NCBI RefSeq assembly: GCF_007990545.2
Contig: NZ_AP019829.2
Location: forward strand, 1,922,001 to 1,986,000
Direction: 5' to 3'
Length of the DNA: 64,000 bases
Source of the DNA: Leptotrichia wadei
Lineage (GTDB): Bacteria > Fusobacteriota > Fusobacteriia > Fusobacteriales > Leptotrichiaceae
Positions 8,201 to 20,351 of this stretch are shown one piece after another (position 1 is the stretch's first letter; every line of letters begins with the position of its first letter). Under the pieces are notes generated by a model. The model saw only the letters and a program-made list of their open reading frames with translations. It made no database searches and had not been told where the DNA came from. The position numbers and the translations under genes were made by a program.

Positions 8201-10031
8201 AACCCAGTCTCCTTATCAATATAAATTCATCATATAATTTCTTTATTTCATCAATTTTATTAATATTTTTTATTTTTAACAACAATTTTCTTAACTCAAT
8301 TTTTTTTATTTTATTATTTTCCTCTTCTGACTTTTTACTTTCTTCTCTTATTTCACGCTCAAACCATCCAGAATAAACTTCCATAAAATATCTATCTTTA
8401 AAATAGCTATCCTTGTACTTAATATCCTTATCAGCTTGTAATTTCAACTGTGTTACAATTTCCCTGCTTTCTTCATTAATACCATTTTTTTCAAGCCGTA
8501 CTATATCAAAATTTACAAGTTTCAATTTTTCTATTAACTCATTAAACAATGAATGGCTAAATTTCTTATTTAACAATTCTTCACATCTTTTCCTTTCAGA
8601 ATCATAAAATTCTAGAATGTACATAAGCGTCTGCTCTTCCAATTCAATATTCAAGTCTTCCTTTAATTTTTTATACTGAACTTTTTGACTTCCATAATTT
8701 TTTCTTTTTTTTCTTCTTAAAGTTTCACTTGATATATTTTTTAACGATTCTTCCAATACAAATTCATTGATTCCAAAATTGACCGATAATCGTTGTAAAT
8801 ATAAGTTTTTACTAAGATTATTTGTAATATTTGAAAAAAATGGCTTTAATCTTTCAATAAAATTTTTTTCACCATTTATATTATTCAGATCAAGATCCTT
8901 TGAAATTTCCTTCGTTAAAAAGTCAAAAATCTCTTCCGATTTTTTTACAACTTCTATAAAAGACTTTTTACCATTTTTTCTCAAAAACTCATCAGGATCC
9001 TTCTCACTCCCATCCATAACTAGGCATTTTACATCAAAATCATATCTTTTCAAAATATACCCAGCTTTTATAACTGCACTTTTTCCTGCTTCATCATTAT
9101 CATATGAAATCAATACCTTATCTGTATATCTTCTTAAAAGTTCTGCCTGCTCTTCAGTAAATGCTGTTCCAAGACTTGCTACTGCATTTTCAAACCCATT
9201 TTTCTGGGCTGTCAGCACATCAAGATAACCTTCCATCAGCATCGCAAAACCTTTTTTCCTAATATTTTCCCCTCGATATTTTATCCCAAAAAGCTCATTT
9301 CCTTTTTTAAAAATAGGTGAATCTGGAGAATTTAAATATTTAGGCAAGTTAGTATTTTTCTCAATTATCCGTCCTCCGAATCCAACGATTTGGGCATCTG
9401 CATTATAAATTGGAAAGGTTACTCTATTTCTGAAACTGTCATAGATTTCTCCGTTTTCATTTCTTTTGACAAGTCCCAGTTCCATTATTTTTTCTTCTGG
9501 AAAATCCTTTTTTAGTAAATATTGAAATAAATCATCTCGTGAACTTGAAGCAAATCCAATTCCAAACTTTTTTACTTCCTCCAGCGAAAAATCCCGTTCC
9601 TTCATATATTCCAACGCTTCATTATGCTTTTCAATATTTTCTTTAAAAAATACTTGAGCTTCCTTCATTATTTCAAAATATTCTCTATTCACAGTCTTTT
9701 TCTTTTCAATTTCCTGATTAACCGTTTCATATCTCCTATTTTTTTTTAATGGAATATTATATTTCTGTGATAATTCCTCCACTGCTTGAACAAATCCAAT
9801 GTCATTAATTTTCATATAAAATGAAATTACATTTCCACCAATTTGAGTACTGAAATCTTTAAAAATATTTTTTACTGGACTGACTGTGAAGGAAGGAGTT
9901 TTTTCTTCCTTAAAAGGAGAAAGCCCCTTATAATCTGAACCTGCCTTTTTCAAATTAACATATTCACCAATCACTTGAACAATGTCCAGATTGTCAATTA
10001 ACTTTTGTATTTCTTTTTTACTGTAAAACAT
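8193..10031 (-). CDS. dnaG: DNA primase with degenerate zinc-binding domain
   Basis: DnaG makes RNA primers at the replication fork. The 612-residue protein has the CHC2-like N-terminal domain (1-100), the RNA polymerase/TOPRIM core (about 120-370; EGYLD near 266 and YDNDEAG) and a C-terminal helicase-interaction region. In the N-terminal domain the usual zinc ligands C-x2-H...C-x2-C are replaced: the motif reads SPFK (S38, K41) and then D59 and T62. The TPSF segment and GGN that flank the ligands remain, so alignment is secure and the fold is likely kept without zinc. It is followed by rpoD with an 8-base overlap, has a GGAGG site before its ATG, and a consensus promoter upstream. Confidence 0.96.
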   Translation of the reverse strand: MFYSKKEIQKLIDNLDIVQVIGEYVNLKKAGSDYKGLSPFKEEKTPSFTVSPVKNIFKDFSTQIGGNVISFYMKINDIGFVQAVEELSQKYNIPLKKNRRYETVNQEIEKKKTVNREYFEIMKEAQVFFKENIEKHNEALEYMKERDFSLEEVKKFGIGFASSSRDDLFQYLLKKDFPEEKIMELGLVKRNENGEIYDSFRNRVTFPIYNADAQIVGFGGRIIEKNTNLPKYLNSPDSPIFKKGNELFGIKYRGENIRKKGFAMLMEGYLDVLTAQKNGFENAVASLGTAFTEEQAELLRRYTDKVLISYDNDEAGKSAVIKAGYILKRYDFDVKCLVMDGSEKDPDEFLRKNGKKSFIEVVKKSEEIFDFLTKEISKDLDLNNINGEKNFIERLKPFFSNITNNLSKNLYLQRLSVNFGINEFVLEESLKNISSETLRRKKRKNYGSQKVQYKKLKEDLNIELEEQTLMYILEFYDSERKRCEELLNKKFSHSLFNELIEKLKLVNFDIVRLEKNGINEESREIVTQLKLQADKDIKYKDSYFKDRYFMEVYSGWFEREIREESKKSEEENNKIKKIELRKLLLKIKNINKIDEIKKLYDEFILIRRLGYV

Positions 10032-10077
10032 TATTTTTTCCTCCGCAAAACAGTCATAAAAAAATACTTACACTATT

Positions 10078-10105
10078 AGTATAATTTATTTTTTTAAATA
10101 GTCAA
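10078..10105 (-). promoter_or_regulatory. Sigma70-type promoter for dnaG-rpoD
   Basis: Minus strand: TTGACT (10105-10100), 16-base spacer, TATACT (10083-10078), about 47 bases before the dnaG ATG. It lies between rpoZ and dnaG, giving the primase-sigma pair its own promoter. Confidence 0.7.
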
Positions 10106-10124
10106 TACTTTTTAAATAAATTTT

Positions 10125-10331
10125 TTAAATTTCTTCATTTTTTTCATCATTTTCTCTAATAATTACTACTTCATCTTCCATAATGTCCTTAAAAACTTCA
10201 TCCATTATTTCTGATTTTGGTTTTCCTTCAGCAAATTCTTTTTTTGCAATTTTTCCTGAAATAATTGCAAGTTCGTATTTATTAGGTACTTTAGTCAATA
10301 ATTCATCTATTGTTATTTTTTCTTTTTTCAT
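10125..10331 (-). CDS. rpoZ: RNA polymerase omega subunit
   Basis: The 68-residue protein carries the omega core: an N-terminal ITIDELLTKVPNKYELAIISGKIAKKE, with the conserved N-K-Y/F-x-L motif and helix. Omega supports folding and assembly of beta'. It lies 41 bases downstream of gmk, the gmk-rpoZ order common in bacteria, and upstream of dnaG. The acidic tail (DEKNEEI) is not conserved in the family. Confidence 0.92.
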   Translation of the reverse strand: MKKEKITIDELLTKVPNKYELAIISGKIAKKEFAEGKPKSEIMDEVFKDIMEDEVVIIRENDEKNEEI

Positions 10332-10372
10332 TTTCTATAATTTCTCCTGTTATTTTAGAATTTATATTAACT

Positions 10373-10918
10373 TTAGGAATTAATAATATTTATTAATTCT
10401 TTACAAGATTCCTCAATGTCATTATTTATTATTGTATAATCATATTTTTTTTCATATTCCATCTCTCTTAGTGCATTCTTTAAACGTGTCTGAATAACTT
10501 CCTCTGTGTCAGTATTTCTATTGCGAAGCCTTTTTTCAAGTGTTTCCATATCTTTTGTACGAAAAAACACCAAAACAGCATCATTTTTCTTTTTCTTCGC
10601 AATTAATGCACCTTGAACATCAATTTCCAAAATTACATTTAACCCTTTATTCAAGTTGCTTTCCACAACTTCCTTTAATGTTCCATAATAATTGCCGTGA
10701 ACATTTGCATATTCATAAAATTCATCATTTTTTATTTTTTGTTCAAAAGTTTCCTTAGTTAAAAAGAAGTAATCTTTTCCGTCGATTTCTCCATTTCTTG
10801 GCTTGCGAGTTGTAGCTGATATTGATAATGGGATATTTAATCTATCTTTTACTAATTTTGTGACTGTTGATTTTCCTGAGCCTGAAGGCCCTGAGACAAT
10901 AAATAGTTTTCCTTTCAT
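10373..10918 (-). CDS. gmk: Guanylate kinase
   Basis: Gmk phosphorylates GMP to GDP with ATP. The 181-residue protein begins with the P-loop GPSGSGKST (10-18), followed by the GMP-binding region (SATTRKPRNGEIDGKDYFF, 34-52, and the GNYYGT motif about 75-80) and a lid with R.R......VIQTRL. Length is normal. AAAGGTGG precedes the ATG. It is the first gene of the gmk-rpoZ pair and lies downstream of rpoC with a 282-base gap that shows no clear terminator. Confidence 0.97.
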   Translation of the reverse strand: MKGKLFIVSGPSGSGKSTVTKLVKDRLNIPLSISATTRKPRNGEIDGKDYFFLTKETFEQKIKNDEFYEYANVHGNYYGTLKEVVESNLNKGLNVILEIDVQGALIAKKKKNDAVLVFFRTKDMETLEKRLRNRNTDTEEVIQTRLKNALREMEYEKKYDYTIINNDIEESCKELINIINS

Positions 10919-11200
10919 TAAAAGACCACCTTTATTTTTAAGCGAACAAGGGGAAATTCATATTTATAAATCCCCCTATTCATCCAATTTATTTTTCCTT
11001 TTTTTAATTATATACTATCTTCTATTTAACAGTATATTTTTTTGACAAGAATCTGAAAATTCTTACTAATTAACTAAACTATAATTTTTATTTTTTTATA
11101 AAATTTAGTATTTAATATTTTTTATCTTTGAATTAGTAACTGACAAATTGATTTAATTTAAAAAAATTTTTGCCAGCCACTCCACTTAATTCAATTTTTA

Positions 11201-14200
11201 TTAAACTTCTGTTCCTTCTGTACTTTCTATAGTTTCTACAAATTCATTTTCTTCATCTGTATTAACTTCTACATCCACTTCAGATTCTTCTATAATATCA
11301 CTTTTCAAAGTTGCATCCAAATATTTATAATCTTTGAAACCAGTACCTCCTGGTATTTTCTTACCAATAATTACATTTTCCTTAAGCCCTTCAAGTCTGT
11401 CTGTTTTTCCTTCAACTGCAGCATTTGCAAGAACCTTTGTTGTTTCTTGGAATGATGATGCAGAAATAAAACTTTCTGTGTTTACTGCTGCTTTTGTAAT
11501 ACCTTGTATTACAGGTTCATAAGTTGCAGGACGTTTTCCATTTGCAATAAGTTTTTCATTTTCACGTTCCACGATTTTCTTATCAACTAATTCATCTTCA
11601 AGGAATAATGAATCTCCAGCTTCCTTAATCTTAATTTTTTGGAACATTTGTTTTACAATTATTTCAATATGCTTGTCATTAACTGCAACTCCTTGTTCAC
11701 GATAAACTTGTTGTACAGACTCAAGTATAAATTGCTGTGCTTCCACAAGCCCTTTAATTTTTAAAATATCATGAGGTGAAACCGGTCCATCAGTAATTTT
11801 TGCACCTTTTTCAATTAACATTTCATTTGTTACAACCAGATGTTCTCCAACTGGAACTGTATATTCCTGAATTAATTCCCCTGTTTCAGGATCTTCCACA
11901 AGAATTAGACGCATTCCTTTTTTCTTTTTATCCGAAAATACAATTCTTCCAGATACTTCTGACAATATTGCTTTTCCTTTAGGATTTCTTGCCTCAAACA
12001 ATTCCTGTACACGTGGAAGACCTCCAGTAATATCCTTGTTTCCTTCCCCTGTTTTCAAAATTTTTGTTATAGTTTGACCTTTTTTAACAGTATCTCCTTC
12101 ATTTACCATCAAATATGCACCGTATGGAACTGCATATTCCACTTTTCTGCCATCATCTGTATAAATGATAATTCTAGGGTTTACATCATTACTTTCAACT
12201 GGTTTAATTGCAATTTTTTCAGTAACACCGTATTTAACATCAATATTTTCTTTCACATAAATATCTCTAAATTCTACTTTACCTTCTTCAGATGTGATAA
12301 TCGGTGTTTGATAAGGATCAAATTCAACAAGCACCTGTCCTTTTTTAACTGTATCTCCATCCTTTACATGTAAAGTCGAACCAGACTGAATTTCATATCT
12401 ATGTTTTCCAATTATCAGACGTCCATTTTGTGAGACAACGATTTCTTTTCCTTCTTCATTTACAAGTGTTTCAATATTTCTAAACTTAACTTTTCCAGAA
12501 ACATCCGCTTTATAGTCAGATTGGACTGATGCTGCTGTGGCAACCCCTCCAGTGTGGAAAGTACGCATTGTAAGCTGTGTACCAGGTTCTCCAATTGATT
12601 GAGCCGCAATTACTCCAACTGCTTCTCCTTTCAAAATTTCCTTATGATTGGACAAATCAAGTCCATAACATTTTCTACAAACACCTTTTTCCAACTTACA
12701 AGTTAGAGGTGTTCTGATTTCCACTTCACGAATTTCCAATTCTTCGATTTTCTTAATCAATTCATCATTAATCAAAGTATTTCTAGTTGCGATAACTTCT
12801 CCGTTATGAACTAAATCTTTTGCAAGTGTTCTACCATAAATTCTTTCACTTAATTTTTCAATAACTTCCCCAGCGTCCATCAAATCCGATACGACAATTC
12901 CGTGTTCACATCCGCAGTCATCGTGATTTACAATAACTTCGTGCGAAATATCAACCAGTCTTCTTGTCAAATATCCTGAATCCGCCGTTCTTAATGCAGT
13001 ATCCGCAAGTCCTTTTCTTGCTCCATGCGATGACATAAAGAATTCCAATATGTTAAGTCCTTCTCTAAAGTTCGCTTTAATCGGCATTTCAATAATTCTA
13101 CCTTGTGTATCCGCCATAAGTCCACGCATTCCACCTAATTGACGCATCTGTGCAATTGACCCTCTGGCTCCTGAATTTGCCATCATATAAACTGGATTAA
13201 ATTCATCTAGATTATCCATCATATCCTTTGTCACTTTTTCAGTCGCTTCTGCCCAGATACTTACTGTTTTTCTATATCTTTCTTCATTAATAATTTCTCC
13301 AGCTTTATATTGCTTTTCAACTTCTGCCACACTTTTTTCAGCATTTTCTAGTATTTCTTTTTTAGTTTCAGGAATTTTCAAATCTTCAATTCCAACTGTA
13401 ATTCCAGCAAGCGTACCATAATGGTATCCAAATTCTTTAATATCATCCAGTAATTTTGAAGTTTTTTCGAATCCATATCTCTTATAAAGTTCAGCAATCA
13501 AATTTTTCAATTCTTTTTTACCAAATGTAATTCCATAATTTCTAACTTCTTTTGGCAAGATCAAATTAAACATTAATCTTCCAGGTGTTGTTTCAATAAG
13601 GTTACCATCTACCCTAACTTTTACTACAGCATGAACCGATACTTTTCCACTTTGGTAAGCAGTGATTAATTGATTTCTGCTAGAAAATAATTTCCCTTCT
13701 CCTTTTGAACCTTTTTTCTCTTTTGTCATATAATAACAACCCATTACCATATCTTGCGATGGAACTGCTATCGGTCCACCATTTGATGGAGCTATAATAT
13801 TATTTGTAGCAAGCATAAGTAATTTTGCTTCCATTTGTGCTTCTTGCGACAATACCAAGTGAACTGCCATTTGGTCACCATCAAAATCCGCATTAAATGC
13901 AGAACATACAAGCGGATGAAGCCTAATTGCTTTTCCTTCTATCAAAATTGGCTCAAATGCTTGAATTGAAAGTCTATGCAATGTCGGAGCACGATTTAAA
14001 AGTACTGGGTGATTTTTAATAATTTCCTCAATCAATTCCCATACGTTTTCATCTTCTTCTTCAACCATTTTCTTAGCAACTTTAATATTTGAAGCCAATT
14101 CCCTTTTTACAAGCTCTCTCATCAAGAATGGCTTATACAGCTCAAGTGCCATTTTTTTAGGAAGTCCACATTGATTCATTTTCAGACTTGGTCCAACGAC

Positions 14201-15232
14201 AATAACCGATCTTCCTGAATAATCCACACGTTTCCCCAATAAATTTTGTCTAAAACGTCCTTGTTTCCCTTTTAACATATCAGAAAGTGATTTTAATTCT
14301 CTGTTGCTTTGATTAACAACTGGCTTTCCACGTCTACCATTATCAATTAACGCATCCACAGCTTCCTGCAACATTCTCTTTTCATTTTTTATGACAATTT
14401 CAGGTGCTTTTATTGACATCAATTTTTTAAGTCTGATATTTCTGTTGATTACTCTTCTATACAAATCATTCAAGTCAGAAGTAGCAAATCTTCCACCATC
14501 TAACTGAACCATCGGTCTTAAATCAGCTGGAATAACTGGCAACACAGTTAAAATCATCCATTCAGGTCTATTTCCGGCTTCTATCAGATCTCTTACTACT
14601 TTTAATCTTTTTATAACTTTTCTTCTTTTTTGTGTAGAGTGTTCTGTATCCATTTCATTTTGAAGTTTAACTTCCAATTCATGCAAATCAATTTCTTCAA
14701 GTAAAGCTAAAACTCCTTCAGCACCCATTTTCGCTGTAAACTCTCCTTTAAATTGACTTTCATGCAATTTGTATTCTCTTTCTGTTAAAATTTGTCCTTT
14801 TTCAAGCTCAGTTTCTCCAGGATCAGTTACGATATATCTTGAAAAATACAAAACTGATTCCAATTCCTTCGTACTAATTCCCAACAAAAGGCTCATTTTA
14901 TTAGGCGTACCTTTAGAATACCAAATATGTGCAATTGGTGTTGCAAGTTTAATGTGTCCCATTCTTTCACGTCTAACCTTTGAAGTTGTCACTTCAACAC
15001 CACATTTTTCACACACCATACCTTTGTAACGCATTCTCTTATATTTCCCGCAGGCACACTCATAGTCCTTAGACGGTCCAAATATTCTCTCACAGAATAA
15101 TCCGTCCATTTCAGGTTTTAAAGTTCTATAATTTATTGTTTCGGCTTTTGTAATCTCACCATACGACCATTCCAAAATCTTTTCTGGTGATGCCAATTTT
15201 ATTTGAATACTGTCAAAATCTCTTATACTCAT
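11201..15232 (-). CDS. rpoC: RNA polymerase beta' subunit
   Basis: This is the 1343-residue catalytic largest subunit. The N-terminal zinc finger is intact (CACGKYKR...CEKCG, about 57-76), the catalytic NADFDGD lies near residue 448, and the second cysteine cluster CGCEHG ... CRKCYG follows around 770-860. Trigger-loop and bridge-helix segments ([16 protein letters not shown]) are present. It follows rpoB after 132 bases with a GGAGG-like site before the ATG. The last ~25 residues are acidic and poorly conserved. No large lineage-specific insertion is evident. Confidence 0.99.
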   Translation of the reverse strand: MSIRDFDSIQIKLASPEKILEWSYGEITKAETINYRTLKPEMDGLFCERIFGPSKDYECACGKYKRMRYKGMVCEKCGVEVTTSKVRRERMGHIKLATPIAHIWYSKGTPNKMSLLLGISTKELESVLYFSRYIVTDPGETELEKGQILTEREYKLHESQFKGEFTAKMGAEGVLALLEEIDLHELEVKLQNEMDTEHSTQKRRKVIKRLKVVRDLIEAGNRPEWMILTVLPVIPADLRPMVQLDGGRFATSDLNDLYRRVINRNIRLKKLMSIKAPEIVIKNEKRMLQEAVDALIDNGRRGKPVVNQSNRELKSLSDMLKGKQGRFRQNLLGKRVDYSGRSVIVVGPSLKMNQCGLPKKMALELYKPFLMRELVKRELASNIKVAKKMVEEEDENVWELIEEIIKNHPVLLNRAPTLHRLSIQAFEPILIEGKAIRLHPLVCSAFNADFDGDQMAVHLVLSQEAQMEAKLLMLATNNIIAPSNGGPIAVPSQDMVMGCYYMTKEKKGSKGEGKLFSSRNQLITAYQSGKVSVHAVVKVRVDGNLIETTPGRLMFNLILPKEVRNYGITFGKKELKNLIAELYKRYGFEKTSKLLDDIKEFGYHYGTLAGITVGIEDLKIPETKKEILENAEKSVAEVEKQYKAGEIINEERYRKTVSIWAEATEKVTKDMMDNLDEFNPVYMMANSGARGSIAQMRQLGGMRGLMADTQGRIIEMPIKANFREGLNILEFFMSSHGARKGLADTALRTADSGYLTRRLVDISHEVIVNHDDCGCEHGIVVSDLMDAGEVIEKLSERIYGRTLAKDLVHNGEVIATRNTLINDELIKKIEELEIREVEIRTPLTCKLEKGVCRKCYGLDLSNHKEILKGEAVGVIAAQSIGEPGTQLTMRTFHTGGVATAASVQSDYKADVSGKVKFRNIETLVNEEGKEIVVSQNGRLIIGKHRYEIQSGSTLHVKDGDTVKKGQVLVEFDPYQTPIITSEEGKVEFRDIYVKENIDVKYGVTEKIAIKPVESNDVNPRIIIYTDDGRKVEYAVPYGAYLMVNEGDTVKKGQTITKILKTGEGNKDITGGLPRVQELFEARNPKGKAILSEVSGRIVFSDKKKKGMRLILVEDPETGELIQEYTVPVGEHLVVTNEMLIEKGAKITDGPVSPHDILKIKGLVEAQQFILESVQQVYREQGVAVNDKHIEIIVKQMFQKIKIKEAGDSLFLEDELVDKKIVERENEKLIANGKRPATYEPVIQGITKAAVNTESFISASSFQETTKVLANAAVEGKTDRLEGLKENVIIGKKIPGGTGFKDYKYLDATLKSDIIEESEVDVEVNTDEENEFVETIESTEGTEV

Positions 15233-15364
15233 TCGTTAAGAGCCTCCTCAATTCTTTATTCCACTTTTTTTGAAAAGTAAAGCGGGAAAACTTTTTTGTA
15301 TTTTATTTTTTTACTAAGAACTAAAATTTATATACAAAACTTCTGTTTTCAAAAACAATTTTCA

Positions 15365-18300
15365 CTAAGCATCTACATTTTTATCTAATTCAATTTGTTT
15401 TCCATCTTTATCGTAAAGAGCCACATCTAGTCCAAGTGACTGGAATTCTTTAATTAATACTCTAAATGATTCCGGAGCGTCTGCTTCTGGCATTTCTTGT
15501 CCTTTTACGATGGCTTCATAAGTTTTTGTTCTTCCGCTGATGTCATCTGATTTAACTGTAAGCATTTCTTGAAGGATATTTGACGCACCGTAGGCTTCCA
15601 ATGCCCAAACTTCCATTTCTCCAAGTCTTTGTCCACCAAACTGAGCTTTTCCTCCAAGTGGCTGTTGTGTTACTAATGAATATGGTCCAATAGCTCTGGC
15701 ATGCATTTTGTCTTCTACCAAGTGGTGAAGTTTTAACATATACATTCTTCCAACTGTCACAGGATTGTCAAAAGGTTTTCCTGTTCTTCCGTCAATTAAT
15801 TTTACTTTACCAGTTCTACTGTACCCAGCTTCTTCCAAGTAATTTTTTACATCTTCTTCACTTGCCCCATCAAATACTGGCGTTGCAATATATTTATTAA
15901 TATCTCCAATTGCAAGTCCCAAGTGAACCTCTAATACCTGCCCGATATTCATACGAGATGGCACCCCAAGTGGATTAAGGCAGACATCAATTGGTGTTCC
16001 GTCTTCCAAATGTGGCATATCTTCAATTGGCAACACTCTTGAGATTACCCCTTTATTTCCATGACGTCCAGACATTTTATCCCCAACCATTATTTTCCTT
16101 TTTTCAGCGATGTAAATTCTGATTAATTTGTTTACTCCAGCCTTCAAGTCATCTCCATTTTCCTTAGATAACTCAAGTACATCCACAACAGTCCCTTTCA
16201 CTCCGTGTGGAAGTCTAAGTGATGTATCTCTTACATCTTTTGCCTTTTCCCCAAAGATTGCACGTAATAATTTTTCTTCTGCTGGCGGTTCAGTTTCTCC
16301 TTTAGGAGTTACTTTTCCGACAAGAATATCATCAGGAGTTACGTGTGCTCCAATTCTTATAATTCCATTTTCATCAAGGTTTCTCAAGGCTTCTTCAGAA
16401 ACATTAGGAATTTCCCTTGTAATTTCCTCATCACCTAATTTTGTTGTTCTTGCTTCAATGTCAAATTCTTCAATATGGATTGAAGTAAATACATCATCTT
16501 TTCTAAGTCTTTCTGAAATAAGGATTCCATCTTCAAAATTATATCCTTCCCAAGGCATAAATGCTAGCAGGATATTTTTACCTAATGCTAAATCTCCACC
16601 TGCAGTAGATGGTCCATCTGCAATAATATCTCCCTTTTGAACTTTATCTCCCAAATCAATGATTGGTTTTTGATGTAAACACATTGACTGGTTAGATTTT
16701 TCAAAGTTTAATAATCTATGAGAATATTCTTTCCCATCTTCATCAGTTACAATAATCTTTCTTGCATCTACAAAAGTTACAGTTCCAGTTGCCTTTGAAG
16801 TAATAACTGCCCCTGAATCCACGGCAACTTTTCTTTCAAGTCCAGTTCCAACATAAGGTGCTTCTGTTTTTAATAAAGGCACCGCTTGACGTTGCATATT
16901 TGATCCCATTAACGCACGATTGGCATCATCGTGTTCCAAAAATGGAATTAATCCTGCTGAAACAGACACTAATTGTTTTGGCGAAACGTCTAGAATATCA
17001 ACTTTAGATTTATCAATATGCACAATTTCATCTCCATAACGGCAAACAACTTCATCAGTCAAGAAGTTTCCATCCTTGTCAATTGGAGTATCGGCTTGGG
17101 CGATAAATAATCCTTCTTCTTCATCAGCCGCTAAATATCTAATATCATTAAAATCAGCTTTTCCATCATTTATTTTTACAAACGGAGTTTCAATAAATCC
17201 ATATTTATTAACTTTTCCATAAGTTGAAAGTGAAGCAATAAGTCCGATATTTGGTCCTTCTGGAGTTTCTATTGGACAAATTCTTCCATAATGCGAGTTA
17301 TGAACGTCCCGAACCTCAAATCCTGCTCTGTCTCTTGAAAGTCCTCCAGGTCCTAACGCTGAAATTCTTCTCTTATGAGTTAATTCCGACAATGGATTTG
17401 ACTGATCCATAAATTGTGACAACTGTCCACTTCCGAAAAATTCAAGAATTAATGCATTTAACGGTTTCGTATTTAATAAACTTTGTGGAGTTAATGTTGT
17501 AATATCTTGAATAGTCATTTTTTCTCTGACCATTTTAGACATTTTAAGCATTCCACCTTTTATTTGGATGGAAAGCAGTTCTCCAACACCTCTTACACGT
17601 CTATTTGACAAATTGTCAATATCATCTGTAAATCCTTCTCCACTTACAAGATTTTTCACATATTCAATAGTTTGCAAAACATCTTCCTTTGTCAATACAA
17701 TCACATCTGCTGGAACATCTAACTTTAATCTTTTATTAACTTTATATCTTCCAACATCTGCCAAATCATATCTTTGCGGATTAAAGAACATCTGCTTAAC
17801 AAGCGATCTGGCACTGTCAACAGTTACTAAATCCCCTGGACGCAATTTTCTAAATACTTCTATAACTGCCTCATCACTATTTTTAGTACTATCGTGTACT
17901 AAAGCATTTGCAATTATCCTGTCTTCAGGTTTTACTTCCCAAATACTTAACTTTTCTACTTTAGCATCTATTATTCTTTGAATAACAGGCATATCAATAA
18001 TTTCTTCAGCTTCTGCAACAAATTCTCCAGTTTCTTCATCCAAAATATCTTCTCTTACAAAACTTCCTTCGAGTCTTGAACGTAAAATTTCCTCCAGTTC
18101 AGTATCGCTATATTTTGAATAAAATTCTGATAATTCTGCTTCCTTTGGCTCAAAAAACTCATTCATAATTTCTTCATTGCTGTGGAAAAAATCAACTGCT
18201 TTAAGGAAAACAGGTAACAAAACTTTCTTTCTTCTATCAATTTTTACATTTAAAATATCATTCTTGTCAGTTTCAAATTCAAGCCATGTTCCTTTATAAG

Positions 18301-18811
18301 GAATAATTTTCCCAATAAACACATCTTTTCCCGTTTGAATATTCAATTCCTTGTTAAAAGTAATTCCTGGTGATCTGTGTAATTGGGAAATAACGACTCT
18401 TTCTGCACCATTTATAATAAATGTTGCCTTATCAGTCATAAGCGGTATATCTCCAAAATGAACTAATGTTTCTTGAATTTCTCCTGTTCTTTTATTAGTT
18501 AATTTTAATCTAACTTTTAATTGACCAGAATACGTTTTACCTCTTTTTTTACATTCTAATTCATCATTTAAAGGCTCATCATTATCGTGAATTTCATACC
18601 ATAAGTATTCTAACTTTAATAATCCATTACTGGATTCAATTGGAAAAATTTCATTAAAGATCGCTTCAAACCCTTTATTTTCTCTTTTTTGAGGTGGTAC
18701 TTTTGTCTGCAAAAAATCTTCATAAGAATTTATTTGAAATTCTAAAAAGTGTGGCATCTCTCCTCTATCTACTATTCTTCCGAAACTATATCTTTCAATA
18801 AGTTTGTTCAT
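15365..18811 (-). CDS. rpoB: RNA polymerase beta subunit
   Basis: The 1148-residue second-largest subunit contains the rifampicin-binding region ([23 protein letters not shown]...[18 protein letters not shown]) with serine and histidine residues typical of sensitive enzymes, the [10 protein letters not shown] motif, and the C-terminal [24 protein letters not shown] that contacts beta'. The AGGGAGG ribosome site is clear. It is separated from rplL by 477 bases containing two hairpins that probably set the ratio of L7/L12 to polymerase. Confidence 0.99.
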   Translation of the reverse strand: MNKLIERYSFGRIVDRGEMPHFLEFQINSYEDFLQTKVPPQKRENKGFEAIFNEIFPIESSNGLLKLEYLWYEIHDNDEPLNDELECKKRGKTYSGQLKVRLKLTNKRTGEIQETLVHFGDIPLMTDKATFIINGAERVVISQLHRSPGITFNKELNIQTGKDVFIGKIIPYKGTWLEFETDKNDILNVKIDRRKKVLLPVFLKAVDFFHSNEEIMNEFFEPKEAELSEFYSKYSDTELEEILRSRLEGSFVREDILDEETGEFVAEAEEIIDMPVIQRIIDAKVEKLSIWEVKPEDRIIANALVHDSTKNSDEAVIEVFRKLRPGDLVTVDSARSLVKQMFFNPQRYDLADVGRYKVNKRLKLDVPADVIVLTKEDVLQTIEYVKNLVSGEGFTDDIDNLSNRRVRGVGELLSIQIKGGMLKMSKMVREKMTIQDITTLTPQSLLNTKPLNALILEFFGSGQLSQFMDQSNPLSELTHKRRISALGPGGLSRDRAGFEVRDVHNSHYGRICPIETPEGPNIGLIASLSTYGKVNKYGFIETPFVKINDGKADFNDIRYLAADEEEGLFIAQADTPIDKDGNFLTDEVVCRYGDEIVHIDKSKVDILDVSPKQLVSVSAGLIPFLEHDDANRALMGSNMQRQAVPLLKTEAPYVGTGLERKVAVDSGAVITSKATGTVTFVDARKIIVTDEDGKEYSHRLLNFEKSNQSMCLHQKPIIDLGDKVQKGDIIADGPSTAGGDLALGKNILLAFMPWEGYNFEDGILISERLRKDDVFTSIHIEEFDIEARTTKLGDEEITREIPNVSEEALRNLDENGIIRIGAHVTPDDILVGKVTPKGETEPPAEEKLLRAIFGEKAKDVRDTSLRLPHGVKGTVVDVLELSKENGDDLKAGVNKLIRIYIAEKRKIMVGDKMSGRHGNKGVISRVLPIEDMPHLEDGTPIDVCLNPLGVPSRMNIGQVLEVHLGLAIGDINKYIATPVFDGASEEDVKNYLEEAGYSRTGKVKLIDGRTGKPFDNPVTVGRMYMLKLHHLVEDKMHARAIGPYSLVTQQPLGGKAQFGGQRLGEMEVWALEAYGASNILQEMLTVKSDDISGRTKTYEAIVKGQEMPEADAPESFRVLIKEFQSLGLDVALYDKDGKQIELDKNVDA

Positions 18812-18974
18812 TTAAAAAATTCCTCCCTATAAAGAACACATTTTTCTTTAATTCAAATCAAAAATTAAACTTTCATAAACTTTTAAATTTAAACTTCATC
18901 TAAAAATGTTCTCATAATTTCGATTTGTTATTTTAATAAAATTACATTTATCATATTATAAAAAACTAAAAAAT

Positions 18975-19023
18975 AGACTAAAAATACTTCGGTTTTAAAC
19001 ATTCGAACCTCTATATTTAGTCT
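18975..19023 (-). promoter_or_regulatory. Hairpin / attenuator ahead of rpoB
   Basis: Arms AGACTAAA and TTTAGTCT (8 bp perfect) enclose an inner GGTT/AACC stem. On the minus strand the stem is followed by ATTTTTTAGTTTTTT, so it can act as an intrinsic attenuator between rplL and rpoB. RNase III processing of such stems is known in other rplL-rpoB spacers; here that is only inference. Confidence 0.6.
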
Positions 19024-19236
19024 TAGAGTTATTATACCAAAACTACTTTTTCTAATTTAATTATTTGAAATAATCAAATTTATCTAAAAAACAATCTATT
19101 TTTTCAATGTCCATATTCTTATACAAGTAGCTTTACCATATTATAATTATGAATTTGTTTTGATTTATTTTCATTTCTAAAAATTAATACAAAAAAGAAT
19201 AAATTGTCTATCAATTTTAAAGTTTTATAGTGGAAA

Positions 19237-19268
19237 AAGACACTCTCTACAACGTTTAAGAGTGTCTT
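19237..19268 (-). terminator. Partial terminator after rplL
   Basis: Perfect 10 bp arms AAGACACTCT / AGAGTGTCTT with a 12-base loop begin 21 bases after the rplL stop and are followed on the minus strand by TTTCC (five Ts in all counting the stem end). It fits the known rplL-rpoB attenuator position. Confidence 0.75.
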
Positions 19269-19288
19269 CACTATTGATTTGATTTTGA

Positions 19289-19657
19289 CTATTTAACTTC
19301 TACAGTTGCTCCTGCCGCTTCTAATTTACCTTTAATTTCTTCAGCTTCTTCTTTAGATGCTCCTTCTTTAACTGCTTTTCCTCCAGCTTCAACTAATTCT
19401 TTAGCTTCTTTAAGTCCTAATCCTGTAATTGCTCTTACTTCTTTAATTACTGCTAATTTAGCTCCACCTGCAGATACTAAGATTACGTCAAATTCAGTTT
19501 TTTCTTCAGCTGCTCCACCTGCTGCTGCACCTCCTGCAACTGCTACTGGCTGAGCTGATACTCCAAATGTTTCTTCAATAGCTTCAACTACTTCTTTTAA
19601 TTCTAATACAGACATAGCTTTTAAGTCTTCTATAAATTGTTCTTTATTAAATGCCAT
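19289..19657 (-). CDS. rplL: 50S ribosomal protein L7/L12
   Basis: The 122-residue stalk protein has an N-terminal dimerisation domain (1-35), an Ala/Gly-rich hinge (about 38-52) and the C-terminal factor-binding domain with [24 protein letters not shown]. Length and hinge are typical. It lies 76 bases after rplJ with a GGAGG site, and is followed by a strong hairpin that probably limits read-through into rpoB. Confidence 0.98.
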   Translation of the reverse strand: MAFNKEQFIEDLKAMSVLELKEVVEAIEETFGVSAQPVAVAGGAAAGGAAEEKTEFDVILVSAGGAKLAVIKEVRAITGLGLKEAKELVEAGGKAVKEGASKEEAEEIKGKLEAAGATVEVK

Positions 19658-19732
19658 TATTTTATTTCCTCCTATTTTTTTAATTGATTTATTTTTTATT
19701 ATTTTATTTCGTTAATATTTCTATTTAAATGG

Positions 19733-20239
19733 TTATTCAGCCGCTGCTCCAGTTCCTTTTTGTTCTGCAACATTTGTTAATGCCACAGCCAACATTCTAA
19801 CTGGCGACAACAATCCATAAGCAATTTGACCAAGTAATTCATCTCTAGACGGTAATTTAGCCAATGCTTCAACAGTAGATACTTCAACTCTTTCAGTTTC
19901 TACTAATCCACCTTTAATTATTAATTTATCTTTTAATTTTTTCCCAAAATCAAAAACTAATTTAGATGGTGCAACTCCATCTTCATATCCTACTGCAAAT
20001 GATGTAGTTCCTTCCAACAAATCATCAACATTTGTATCAAATCCTGCTTCCTTCAACGCTATTTTAAACAATCTGTTTTTAGCAACAAAATATTCTACTC
20101 CTGCTTCCCTAGCATTTTTACGAAGTTCAGTATCTTCATTAACACTAATTCCTTTATAATCAACAAATACTACAGCTTTAGCGTCTTTTAATTTTTCAAC
20201 TAAACCTTTAACAACTTCTAATTTTTCTTGTGCTGGCAA
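19733..20239 (-). CDS. rplJ: 50S ribosomal protein L10
   Basis: The 168-residue L10 anchors the L7/L12 stalk. The start is TTG at 20239: GGAGG lies nine bases upstream, the first residues (MPAQEKLEVVKGLVEKLKDAKAVV) match the family's N terminus, and the only nearby ATG (20244) is out of frame. L10 (with L7/L12) typically represses its own operon by binding the leader; a matching leader is seen upstream. Confidence 0.96.
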   Translation of the reverse strand: MPAQEKLEVVKGLVEKLKDAKAVVFVDYKGISVNEDTELRKNAREAGVEYFVAKNRLFKIALKEAGFDTNVDDLLEGTTSFAVGYEDGVAPSKLVFDFGKKLKDKLIIKGGLVETERVEVSTVEALAKLPSRDELLGQIAYGLLSPVRMLAVALTNVAEQKGTGAAAE

Positions 20240-20264
20240 CTCATTTCACCTCCTTATAATAAAA

Positions 20265-20296
20265 ACCTCTGAAACAAAAACAATAAGCCCAGAGGT
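20265..20296 (-). terminator. Attenuator terminator in the rplJ leader
   Basis: Arms ACCTCTG / CAGAGGT are followed on the minus strand by TTTTATT and then the rplJ ribosome site. It lies downstream of the L10-binding fold and could stop transcription when L10 is in excess. In many bacteria the L10 leader works this way or through translation; which applies here is inference. Confidence 0.65.
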
Positions 20297-20351
20297 ATCA
20301 TACTATATGAAATATCTATTATTTAATTTTAATATCTATTTTTAATAATAT

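Noticed and set aside
8767-9228. 153-residue plus-strand ORF opposite dnaG
   Set aside because: Shadow of the primase gene; Ser/Phe/Leu-rich as expected from reversed Lys/Glu codons.
10949-10975. GGGGA ... TCCCC hairpin between rpoC and gmk
   Set aside because: Only five good pairs with a long loop and no T-run on the minus strand; too weak to call a terminator.
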